From Caprimulgus europaeus (lineage: Eukaryota > Chordata > Aves > Caprimulgiformes > Caprimulgidae), in the NCBI GenBank assembly GCA_907165065.1, contig OU015542.1, forward strand, positions 1,639,001-1,703,000: a stretch of DNA of 64,000 bases. Reading direction: 5' to 3'. Below, in pieces: positions 1 to 12,200 of the stretch (position 1 is the stretch's first letter; each line of letters opens with the position of its first letter). Below the pieces are notes generated by a model. It was not told the DNA's origin. It made no database searches and saw only the letters and a program-made list of their open reading frames with translations. Made by a program: the position numbers and the translations under genes.

Positions 1-175
1 CACATGGAATTCCAGAAGTGCAGTGTGGCCTTTCCTGCTGTAGCCTGCAAGAGTCTGTTGCAGCTTTCGTCTCACACAGCTCTGTGCTGTGTGGCCATAG
101 TGATGTGTTGCATATAAAGCATGTCCCACTGCTTTCCCCTGTCTGTTTTAATGCTGTTCTGTTTTTTTCATCTAG
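1..175 (+). other. ASCC2: ASCC2 intron, 3' part
   Basis: The window opens inside an ASCC2 intron. Only its 3' part is present, ending in a T-rich tract and a TAG acceptor at 173-175. Upstream exons, equivalent to about residues 1-203 of the human protein, lie outside the window. Confidence 0.85.
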
Positions 176-286
176 GTGTTAAACAATATTTTGCAGAAGT
201 GTGGCTTGCAGTGTGAAGGAGCCTCTGCTGAGCCACAGAAATTAGAAGGAAGAGTAAATGTGACTGCGGGGAACATGCCCCTCCAG
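176..286 (+). CDS. ASCC2: ASCC2 coding exon A (first in window)
   Basis: Phase-0 exon of 37 codons beginning [12 protein letters not shown] and ending NMPLQ, with a TAG acceptor and GTAG donor. Human has VFSNILQHCGLQ at this point. The middle of the exon is its least conserved part. Confidence 0.93.
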
Positions 287-3200
287 GTAGAGCTGTTGCC
301 TCTTGCACTTGGCTGTTTGTAATCCTGCAGACTGAACACTTCATGGAGCAGTGAGACCACAGAGGGTCATTCTGTTCCCAGATGCTGGTGGCTCATACAG
401 CGCACGGTTCCGTGTCATTGTTTCACTGTTTGTCATATGACTTTGACAAAGCCTTTCCACCATGAATTGGTTGCTTTGCTCGTGTGCATTTCAACCATAT
501 CCATTGTAGCGTGGGTTCTTTTTAAACCTGGTGTCTTTTTTTTTGCTTAACCATCTTATAAATAATGTAACAGAGCACCTGAGAGAAGCCTCCACTTAAC
601 CCTGCCAGTGATCAGAGTTGATCTTTTCTTCAGAAATGTTTTAAACAAACCACAGTGTACTTTAGTTAATTAGGAGGGGTTTTCTTGTGCTGGGTCCTGT
701 GCAAAGACAGGCCCCATCTCAGTGAGCACAGTCTTCTACAAAATCATAATCATACAGTCTGCATGTGGGAGCTGTTACAGCTACCCTGGAAACGCGTCTT
801 GCACTGAAATGGACCACTGAGATAATCCCTCTAATTCCTCTACTACTGCTGTGCAGTGCTTCCAGATAGATGGGGAAGAATACTATGTGCAGAGGATATA
901 TAGAGGGCAAAGCCACTGTCCAAGACAGGATCTGATGAGGATTCTTGTAATTTCACAGAATCTTTCATGAGAGTGAGCAGTTAGGGTTGAGTTACAGATA
1001 TTTAAATGACAGCAGTTTTAGTAGAGACGTCATCTCTGTCTCTAGACCCAGTCACGTGTCATGTGTTTAGGATTGGTGGCAGACTCTGTGCACTCAGGAA
1101 AGGCTTGGTCTGAGCATGGTGTGTTCCTGTCAGTGAGTTATAATGTGTTCCTAGGAAAACTTGTCTGGCTTTTCTCTCAGTAGTTGCTCTTTCTTTCTCA
1201 GGAGCTGAAGGATATTGTGCTGTACTTATGCGACACTTGCACAACACTCTGGGCGTTTCTTGATGTCTTCCCATTGGCTTGCCAGACCTTCCAAAAACAC
1301 GAGTTTTGCTACAGGTATCTTGGACTGCAGATAGAGCTTGTCTTGGTGAAGTAAAAGTACTGAATGTGCTGCTGTGTCCTGTCCCAGCGCCTTCATCGTT
1401 ACAAGAGTAGACAGATTTAATGCATCTAGAGACTGCTCTGTTCACACTGACAGCAATACAGAAACCTTCAATAAATAAATTAATATAAGGGTGTCTAGAG
1501 TACATCTGCTATGTGGTCACCTTCTTCATTATTTAGATCCTAGAGCCAGGCAACCATGACAGTAAACAGCAGCCAGTTTGCTTTGGAAAGGGTGGAGAGG
1601 GACGAGCAGACAAGAGTTGTGGACAAAAAGACCTTCCTGGCATAAGACCTCAAGTGAGGAGAGTAGGAAGTCTGAGGGAGTGGTAGTCCATCAAGGCCTG
1701 AAAATAAATGTTTTTGTTTGATGTTATGCCTCGGTTTTTATGCTGGAGAATGTTATTGAAGCTTGGCAAAAGCTGAGTGCCTGGGAGAGCATGACAAGCC
1801 AGCACTATCACAACTGGGCTGACAGCTAATTCCCTGACCAACTCTGGATCACAGTGGCAATGAGTCAGGATGATCTCAAGGACCAAACAGCCAAGTGTGT
1901 TCCCACTGAGGCTGCAAGTCCTTGAGTGGCACTTAACCCATCTTGCTCCCGGTGTTTTAAGCCTCCAGATCATCTTATAGAGTCTTGCTGTAACAGCCTT
2001 GGTTGGAGACCAACTAAAGTGTTATTTTATTGTCCTTATTTCCTCTCTTTTGTTTGCTTGTTAGTGCGAACGAGCACACATTTGTGCTTTGCTTTTGTTT
2101 CCAATCACGTTGCAGACCTCTGAAGTCTTAGAGCTGCCACTGGCTTATGGACCACAGGTTGAGTAATGCTGCTCTGGGGTGTGTAGGTTTCTGTCCTCTT
2201 TGGATGTTGTTGTTGAGTTGGTTACTGAAAGAGCAGCAGCTTGGTGGATCGCTGGTGGCTGTTTGGATTGGCAAGCAGCACTGCTTACATGCTTGGTTAC
2301 TCAGAGGAGGAAAGCCTTTTGCTTTTAATTCTACCATTGATGTCAGAGATGTGCTAAAATAGCCTTGATCTCCATGCAGGGGGACAACAGCAACACATTT
2401 TCATTACTTCTCAATATGGACTAATGGGTCTTTGGAGTGTGGGGAAGGGAAACCGATTTACTTGTCATCTTTTTGGAACCTCTGTGCATCTGAATCAGCC
2501 TGCTGGCACTTGCTAACTTTGCTCCCTGACCAAAAGTATCAACCAGCTTCTGCTGTATTTGCCTCAAGGATACTCATTTAACATGCTTAGCTCTTAATAT
2601 GAGACATGGACATAATGTTCCTAATGGAGCCTCTGCTCATCAGTTCAGCTTGGCTTTTGTGCAAAGTGCTGTAAACCATTCTTTGTAACATCTAGCTGCT
2701 CAGGGAGCGGCGCTGGCTCTTGCCCTGGAGCGGCGCTGGCTGTTGCCCTGGAGCGGCGCTGGCTGTTGCCCTGGGGCGGCGCTGGCTCTTGCCCGGGAGC
2801 AGCGCTGGCTGTTACTCTGAGGGTGTTTCTGCACATCTCTTGGTGCTGTCCCTGAAGGGAAGGGTCTGTGTGGGCTGCCTGGCACATAAAATGTGAAACT
2901 GAACCACACTTTGTTTCCTCCCTGCTGCATCCTCTTAGGCTTTCTGCATATCGGATGCCTTCATCTAGATGCTCAGCTAGAGCAGAGCTGATGAGCAAGA
3001 CCAGTGAAACTTCATTGGAAATCATATCTGTGTTCTTACCCAGTTTTTAGCATACAGCAAGAGAGGGCCATCAGGATATAGGAGAGGAAGGGGGTCTGTC
3101 AAGATGCAGATTGGTGTTTGGGATATTTATTGGCGGGGCAGATTGTTCTGTTCAGTAGCATGATGCTTTCTAAATGCATTTCTTTGCTTCCATCTTCAAA

Positions 3201-6200
3201 GACACCTGGATGGTTTCCTTAGTCTTTGTCTATTGCGTGTTTGCTTGCTTGTGTTTCAGGGAGCAAATGACAAACAGGGTCATGCTAATGAGTACTGCTA
3301 GTGAGGAGAATTTAATGAAATTAACCATTTGATTTGTCTTTCAGCAAATGACTTGGTTGACAGTTACTGTTTCGTTGCCCCTTTCTACAGGTTAGCTTCG
3401 TTTTATGAATTGGCAATTCCTGAGCTGGAATCTGCAATTAAGAAGAGGCATTATGAGGATAACAGGTGAAAATGTCTGCAAAGGCTTGCATTTTCCTGGC
3501 AATAAAAGTCTCCCAGGGCTTAGTTTAAAATTCACTTCATGCTGCTTTACCCGCCTCTGCAGAGCCTTCTGTCTTTTTTTTATGCTGCTTCAAAGATCTC
3601 AGAAGAGATGGCTTTTCTAAATCCAAATTTTTCTGTGCAGTGGAGACTAATGATTTCTTTCACTGCTGTCTAAGAAGAAACTTGACTGCATTTGAATTGT
3701 AACGAAACGTGAAAACATGAATGATATCTCTGTGTAGCGATTGGTCTCATTTTTAAGGTGCAGACTATGCTGGTACAGTTGAGATACTGTGTCTGGCTGT
3801 CCGGGTAATTGAGACCAACTTTGTTTAGAGCATAGATTTCCTTAATTCATATGAAATGGCTCTAATCTCTGGTCGTGGCAGCAAAGGCATGATTTTGCTA
3901 ATGAAATTCTCTCTCTGGAGGGATAACTCTGGAGTAAAGGTGTGTTAAAGATTCACATTTCTTGTACTGACACCAACAGTATATTTTTTTTTATTCTCTC
4001 TGAAGTGTTTTTGCTGATTTGTGGAGGAGAATTTCACATTCCAGAAAGAAGATGATAGAAGCTTTTCACATCCTAATAAACCAAGTCTGTCTGCAGCCCA
4101 TCTTAGAAAGCAGGTACTGGCACTTGGGCTCTGTAGCACTAGCCAGTGTTTTGATTGCTGTTGTGGGGAAGATTGGTTCCTTGTTTTCAGATTTACTGGA
4201 GAAAATTAACAGAAACTGCTGTTTGTATTGGGATCATAGCCAAAGGCTTTGGCTAAGATCAGAAGTCTGTTGTCCTGCATAGCAGGAGTGTCCCAGGTGA
4301 AGCTATATCATCCAGAACTGGCGTGGTGAGCTGTGTGTTGACCCCACTGAATGGGACAAGGCAAGCTTTCTAAACTCAGTTTATGGCTGAGTTGCAAACT
4401 GTAACGCTGTGTGTAGGCACTTGGACTGAGACACCACTGTCAAAGAGGTGCAGTGTTACAGATTGCTGAAAACAGTCAGTTTAAATCTAGATACTGATGC
4501 CTTTACCTAGTTCTACTCCTGTTTCTTTTGTGGAAATTGTTAACTAATAGCTCTGTGAGTAATTGGAAAATGGAGGCAAGTAGAACTATCCTTATTTTAA
4601 AATAGAGAAATGAGTTGACCCAAAATCACGCTGCATATTGGGGACAGAGCCAAGAACCTGGCTCTAGATTGGAAGGCCAGTGCTGTCTTGGGCTGCTCTC
4701 TTTGCCTGTACTCATTACAGGTTTCATAGGTTGCTGGTCTCTGTGGCTCCTGTTCTGCTTGAATATTTTCCCTGGTTTGATATCAGGAGAGTTGTCCAAG
4801 AAGATGAGGAGGGTCTGTTGGTGGAATTCTTTGAGAGCCCTGGATTTGTTTCCTTGACTTCCTCTGTGACCTGGACTAAGTCACTCAATCTTGTCTGTGC
4901 TATCAGTCCAATCCCTAAAGGAGCAATAGCAGCCTTGCCTTACCCTTGCTTACCTGAGTATTAACTTTCAGTACCCATGGAAATATTGAAAGGATAAGTG
5001 AACCAAAGAGTGTAATGCTTTCAGATTCCACAGTATTCAGGACTGTATGTACTTCAGAAGTGGTAAAGGACAGCTCCAGAAACTCATTGCCTGTTTGACT
5101 GAGGCTACTGTGAAAATGATGTGTCCAGCTTCTAGAGAAATACCTTTTCCTTAACACTGATCTACTGGAGAGAGCATTCTGTCTTTGCTGTGAGGCTTGA
5201 TGCATCAGCAGCAGTGGGAGCTTTAGGCATTATAACAGAAAGGTTGCAAGAGGAGTTTGCTTGGCATGTGTTCTTACATGGGTGAGCACAGATTTTCTGG
5301 GAGGTTCACTGGTATCATCCCAAGACACATAATAAGAGTGCAATTGCAAAAGCACTGCACACCCTTCTCGGCTTGCTGCAAGTCTGAGGCATCAAACTAT
5401 GGTTTGTAAAATGTGTCAGAAGTCTTGTAATTCTAACTGTGGTACAGCTTTAGATCTAGCTGGCTGAAATGTTTGCTGGAGCCATAGAAGAAACTTGTTT
5501 CCATTTGACCCTTTGCTCCTGTGAAAGACAAAAAGTGAACTGAAGTCCATTTCCAAATGGGATCTTTCCCTCGATGTGTGAGTGTGGCTAGTTTGGCTAG
5601 TAAGGCAGACCATGGAGATTGTTCAGTGTGGTAGGCTTCCCACCGAGTTCTCACTCTGTGCTCTTGTCTTCTGCAGCTGTGAGAACATCCAGCCTTTTAT
5701 TGAGGAATTTCTACAGATCTTCACTTCGGTGCTTCAGGAACGGCGGTGAGTCTGGCTGAAAGAGGCCCAGGGGGCAGGTCAGCTCGCCCTCCTCTTCTGT
5801 TCTTTACAACAAAATTGCCTGAGACGTTATTGTGAGGCATTACAATGCGTTTGGGAGTTAGAAATCATTCTAACTAGTTGGGAGAACTGCTGTGAGAGGA
5901 TTTCAGAGTGCAGTACAGACTTTATTGTAAAGGTGGGGAGGATGATGCATGGTGCTGGAGAATGTTATTCTTCACTCTCTTTAATCCAGGCTTTCAAAGT
6001 GGAGGATAGCCATTAGCCATGAGCTGCCTTGACAAGTTAGGCTTATTACTAATCTCTGCTTTTCAGCTGGAGTGACTAAACCAGAAACACATTAAGTGCC
6101 AATGCTGAAGGTGGGAAGTGAATAAGTGGCAGAACTGGGAATGCAATCTTGTCCTCCTGACAGTGCTGTCATTCTGCTCATGTTCCAGTCATAAACTGTA

Positions 6201-9200
6201 TTTTCTCTGTGGTCCAGCACTGGGTTGCAGGTCTCAGCATGATGAGGCGTGTTGCAGCGGGCTCTGATGGCACGGGGGGAAGCTTTGCTGTGCTGTAATG
6301 GGGGAAATATCAGACATGGCAATCCCTGCTGGAATCCAGTATTGGGTGAGAAGTTGTACCTGAGCAGTGAGGAGCTCAGAGTGGCACAGCAGGGATGGTA
6401 GTGTGTGACAGCTCTGCTGGTAACTTACTCCTCAGTTCAACTGATTAAACTTGCTTCTGTGCTTTCAGGTTTCTCCGTGACTATGACGAGCAGTTCCCTG
6501 TTGAGGATGATATCAGTCTGCTTCAGCAAGCATCCTCCACACTGTATCCTTTGCTGCTGCCTTGGGGGTTTGCAGACCTGGCTGCTCTTAAATCCCTTCA
6601 CAGAAGTGGCATTTCTAGTGTTGCTGCCTCTGGTTAAGCTGCGTGACTGGCAGTGAGTGATGGAAAGTTCTCTCTTTAAAAATAAAGGGGGAATGTTAAT
6701 ATAGGCACAGGCTTGGGAGTCACTGAAAATTGCATAGTTGCTTCAAGGTGAGGTCTGAATATGTGCATCTAGAAATGTCCTTAATGCTGTCCTGTCAGAG
6801 ATGAGACCAGGACAGCTTATATCCTCCAAGCAGTGGAAAGTGCATGGGAAGGGGTGGACAGGAAAAAACCACAAGTTGTTAAAGATCCAACACCAGCAGC
6901 AGCATCTAATGGAGCATCAGCAACAGTGCAGAGCACTGCTGAGGACAGGGAAGAGCTCGGGGCTGTGTCAGAGGATGAGGTGAGTAGAGCTGAGTGGATA
7001 GGACTGGGTTTTGCTCTTTCTGTCCTTACTCCACCTGTGCAGAGAGGATTGGTTTATGTGGATTTGGGGATTACACGAGAGTCTCATTTCTTACCTTTGC
7101 TGGACCTCAGTGCAGCCCCATGTGCCTTATGAAACGAGAAACAAAGCTGTACCTGAATCCTGGCTTTATCTTTGAGCAAACTGCTGCTGACTCCCCTTGG
7201 CTTGGGTTTCCTCTTGCTATTTAAACTTATTCCTCTTCTATTTTAATATTGTGCTTCATGACTGTAGTTCATTTGCACAGTTCATGTGTTATTTGAGGAG
7301 AGGATTCTCCAGAGTATCCTTGCTGATTCAGGGACAGACAAAAGTGGTTGTGTGCCCAAGTCTGTGACATAGACCTTGTGTACTTTAAACAACTTACCTT
7401 ATTCCTCTCCTTTTGACTTCAGTCTCTGACTTCTTTGTGTTTAAATTCTGTTCCTTTCCCTTTCTTAATGTGCCCACCTGCCATCATGGCCTGCTGTCTC
7501 TTTCCAGTAATGCCTTCAATTTTGTTTGGTGTGTGCAGTGTGCTGGTGCAGCTGCTGCGCCCGTTTCCAAGGTGTCAGGGGTGGAGCTGGACTCCCTCAT
7601 CTCTCAAGTGAAAGACCTGCTCCCAGACCTTGGTGAGGGCTTCATCCTGGCCTGCCTGGAGGAGTACAGTTACGACACCGAGCGAGTCATCAACAACATT
7701 CTGGAAGAGAAACTGGTGCCGTACTTGGATAAGCTGGACCGGACAATGCAGAGGTGTGGGACAGCTTCTGGCATGGCTTTGATGCCTTGTCTGCTTGTTT
7801 GTTTGTTGAAGGTTAGACTCTTGTAGAGCTCTGAGATGTTGCAAGTGCGTTTTCTTGGGGTAGAAGCTGCAGTGAGAGCTTCTCATTGCCACCTGCCCTC
7901 GCAGTGTCCCTGCAGAGAACTGCAGCACTCACTGCTCAGCATTTCAGTGGAGCAGACGTTGGGCTGTGTTTGTGATGGGAGGACAAAATACTTGTGCATT
8001 AGACACTTAAATTAGAACCCTTAAAATTCCACTGTGGGGACATGGCCTAAGCCTGGGCTGGGCAATGGAAATGTGTTACCTTCCAAAGTTTTCTTTTGCT
8101 GCAGAGGACAGGGTCAGAGGTGTTAAAGTCCCATCTGTCCTGCAGGAAAGGGCATTTTCAAAGGAACTAATTCAGCCAAAATTAAACCTACAGGGTCAAA
8201 TGCAGTGTTTGAAAGGCTGCTGTTTTGTGAATGAAGGTAAATCAGATAGAGATTGGAAATTGTCATTTAGATTCATTTTTCTCTACCCTATGACAAACTT
8301 GCCAGGCTTTGGCTTTCTTCTCTGGGTTGTACATGGGATGTAGAGTTTACAGCTGGCAGTGGAATTGAGTTGTTTTAGTTTGTCTGCAGCTGCTCGTGTG
8401 TGTTTGTGCTGCAACAGCAGTTTCTGACTGGGTGTCAGGATGTGAATGTGCTGTTTGTTCACATTTCATGGAGGAATGGGCAGGCTGTCTCATTGTTGCA
8501 TTAAAAAGGAAAGCATCTTTATCAGAAAAATAATGTAAAAAAAAAAATCTTAGTTTTGCAACAATCTTCACACTCTCACAGTCAGATCTGCTGACTTTGG
8601 CACAAATGATGTGGGGTAGTCTTTTGGAAAGGTTGGGGTTTTTTTCTGTGAAGCCAACAGTTACAGAAGATGGGGTTGGATTTTTTTTTTCCTGTCTTTT
8701 GCATCTTGAAACAAAACTGCCAGATCAATAGCAAAGGTAGAATTTTGATGGCTGCTGATTTTAGAAGTGAGCACAACATCATTTCCAGATGCCCAGCTGA
8801 GCTAACAGCACCAACAAAATGAATGTAAAATAATGGTCTTTTGACTTACAAGTTGAACAAATGTAAACCTGGAACCCTGGGAAAGAATTAAGAAGGAGCC
8901 ATAGGGAGATAAATATCCCGAAATCAGCAGCAGGAAATCATTGGAATTTTTTCCAGCATGTAATTCATCATACTTAGTGCTTGGCTTGACTGAGGCATGG
9001 CTTTGAGACAGGGCAGGCTGCTGAATGCTCCATGCTCCTAGATGGTTTTACTTATTCTTAAACAAACAGAATAATTTTCTTTTTGCTTTCTGTAAGTTGC
9101 TTCAGTTTCCCCACAAAGAGAAAAGGGTTTTGAAGCTTATCTCAGACCAGCGCCGTGTGTTGGTCGTGCAGGTGCTGTAGTGCAGCTGTGAAATGAAGGA

Positions 9201-12200
9201 ATAGCCATCCATGGCCCATCCAGCCAGCACCACAGAGAGGTTCTTGGCATGCTGTGGATGACTTTGAGACTGATAAAGAATAAACCAAGGTCTTAGGAAG
9301 AAGAGGACTTGATCTTCCTCAGTGTACCTTTGTCTAGACCCTTTGTTTGGGGTCTGGAGCACAAGTGTGCTGAGTTCCCGGCTGAGGGAACTGGGGGTGT
9401 TGAGCCTGGAGAAAAGGAGGCTGAGGGGAGACCTTCTGGCTCTGTCCAAGTCCCTGCAAGGAGGGTGCAGAGAGGTGGGGGTGGGTCTGTTCAACCAAGG
9501 AACAAGGGACAGGACAAGAGGAAATGGGCTCCAGTTGTGGCCAGGGCAGTTGAGATGGGATGTGAGGAAGAATTTCTTTGCTGAAAGGGTTCTGAGGCAG
9601 TGGAAGGGGTTGCCCAGGGCAGTGGTGGAGTCCCCATCCCTGGAGGGATTGCAGAGTCGTGTAGACACAGTGCTGAGGGACATGGGTCAGTGGGGACTGG
9701 TCAGTGTTGGGTTCATGGTTGGACTTGATGATCTTGAAGGGCTTTTCTAATCTAGGAAATTCTGGATTCTCTGTGATTCTGTGTTTATTCTCTCTGTTTT
9801 TTTCTCTTTTAACAGGCAGCTGAAGCCAGACCCGACTCCTCTCGTCACTTCTCGCTGTAATGTTTTCCAGAACGACGAGTTTGATGTTTTCAGCAGGGAT
9901 TCAGTGGATATTTCCCGGATACAAAAAGGCAAGCGGTGAGTATGGTGTGCCTTGGCTGTCAGAAGGAACCTGCAGATTTAATTCTCCTACAAACCTCCTG
10001 CAGGAATCTGCTGGCAGAGGTTGAGGCTTACCAAAAACGTTTCCAACCTGGTTCTTCTGTTTCTCTGGGAAAGTAAAATGAAATGTTATTAGAGGGTCAG
10101 TTTCAGATGGTGTTTTTCCTAATTGGCTTTCTTTGTATGCTGCTGGAGTTTGCTCTGCCAAGACAATTTGTAGTGTCGGGCTCTTGCTTCTTGGTATTAA
10201 TGAGAAACTTGTCCTGAACAACAAACCTTGAAAAGCACCCTTCTCTGCAAGCCTGGGGTTGTGACTCAGAGCTGAGAACAAAGAATGATTTGGTTTAGAT
10301 CCAAGTGAAGCTTCAGGATCCATCTACTTCAAAATCTGATAACACTCAGTGGCTTAGAGTACTTTTGTTGTTCCTGCTGCTGTCAGCTTCCTGCAGAAGG
10401 GCATTTCCTTTGATTTATGCCCAGTTTGGCCTGTTGTGCTGTGCCAGGCTCCATGCAAATTCAGGTGAGGGCATTGCCCTGCTGGCTACTGTTGAAGTCA
10501 ACCCTACCTCTTTAATATGGTTGATTTATTTCAGATTCTTCTTATACACTTTCTCTAACAAACCCAGTCTGATCTTTATGTTGGTTTGTATTTACCCAGA
10601 ATGTGAACAAAAGTTTGACTGGAGATTACCCTGCAAGCTCCCAGTTAAGGTTTTGGTTGCAAAGCCCCATCAAACTTAGGAAAAAACCTACTTTTGGCCC
10701 AAAGTCCAGTTGAACAACTTTTCAGCAGCACTGCTGTAGTGCTTATATTGGCTCAGCTAGGCAAGAAAACAATTTCTTTCTGGCCAAGACAATGACTTTG
10801 GAAGTGTCCACAGCTAAGCAATCACAGGCACAACCTCTCTGCTTTCCCCTCATCGTGTTGCCTTGCTCAGAGTGCCGGCAGGCGCCTTGTGCACACGTGG
10901 GTGGCTGCTGCAGTGGCTGGACGAGGCTAGAGAACACTGTCTGAGTTCACACAGTGCATCCAGCATATGGAATAACCCTGCTGGGAGCTCCCTCTGCAGA
11001 TCACTTACAGAGCTTTGAGAGTTTTAAGTCATCTCTGAGCTGGATTGTGGGACCCTGCTCCCATGGCATTGCCCTCCTGCTGCTGCCAGGGAGCCTGTGT
11101 CTTCAGTCTTCTCCTTGAGAAAGCTGTCATCTCTTCTGCTCTCCTGTTATGTGACCTCTTGGGATTATCCTCTTGCTGCTATTGTTCCTGGTGTCTCTTG
11201 GCCTCCCTCAGGCTATGTCTTCATTTCAAAACAGTTCTTACACTGAGAACACTCTCTCTGCAGGACTCCAGACATGTGCATTGTGTTTAGAGTGGTTTTT
11301 AAAACCTGGAGGTAACTGTCTGGGATCAGCAATGTACACCCTATGCCCAAAGCTGACCATATCTAACTAAACCAAAGGATCAACTCTAGCACTGTGCTCT
11401 CTGGGATTTAACATTCAGAACTCCATAAAAAGTGTGTCCTTTCAGCACTAAAGTGCAACTTCCTCAGTAGTCCTTGTTCCACAAGCAAGAAACCTGATGC
11501 TTCACCCAAACATCTGGGTAACAGGGTTTTCCTACCTTAGTTTGAGATCTGCTTTGGATCTGAATTGTATCAATATCTCTTTTTTATCTTCCCCCCCCTT
11601 TCTTAAAATCTTTTACTGGCCAAATTCTTGTGTTTGGAGTGGTGTTCCTGCCTAGGCATGATGCTGCAACAGCGCTTTGAGAGCCAGATCAGGTTGAGTC
11701 CCATTGTGCTAGCCGCTCTGCGGGTAAGTGTAAGCACTTTGGGGCAGGGACTGTTAATGTGAAGGAGAAAGCCACACCAGGAGAGGAACAAGCAGGAGGA
11801 AATGGACATATGAGTATATATGTGATTCTTTGTTGATCCTGAAAAGTGATCTCACCTGCCTCTGCCTGCCCAGCCATAATTGCTAGCTGAATCTGACTCC
11901 TGAAGCCAGAGCATGTCCTGAATACCATGGGACTAGAGGAGTTATCCCACTGTTTTTCCTGGAATTGGTGCCTGAAACACTTCATTGCAGTTCTCCTGCA
12001 GTCATCAGACCAGCTCAACAGGAAACAATTACCCAATACTCAGTTCAGTCTCATGCTGAATACCAGCAGAAGATGTGATCCCAGCCTAGGTATGTGTGAA
12101 CTCACCACAGGCTTTGTAGGGCATTTTGCAGGCATGGAATAGAGTGAGTCACGTTAGAGAGGGGCACCACATCTGTCTGGCATGTTACTTTGTTTTGAGA

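Noticed and set aside
1315-1323. GTATCTTGG donor as a second U12-type intron
   Set aside because: It deviates from RTATCCTTT, and the intron ends with a strong polypyrimidine tract and no TCCTTRAY branch site, so it is U2-type.
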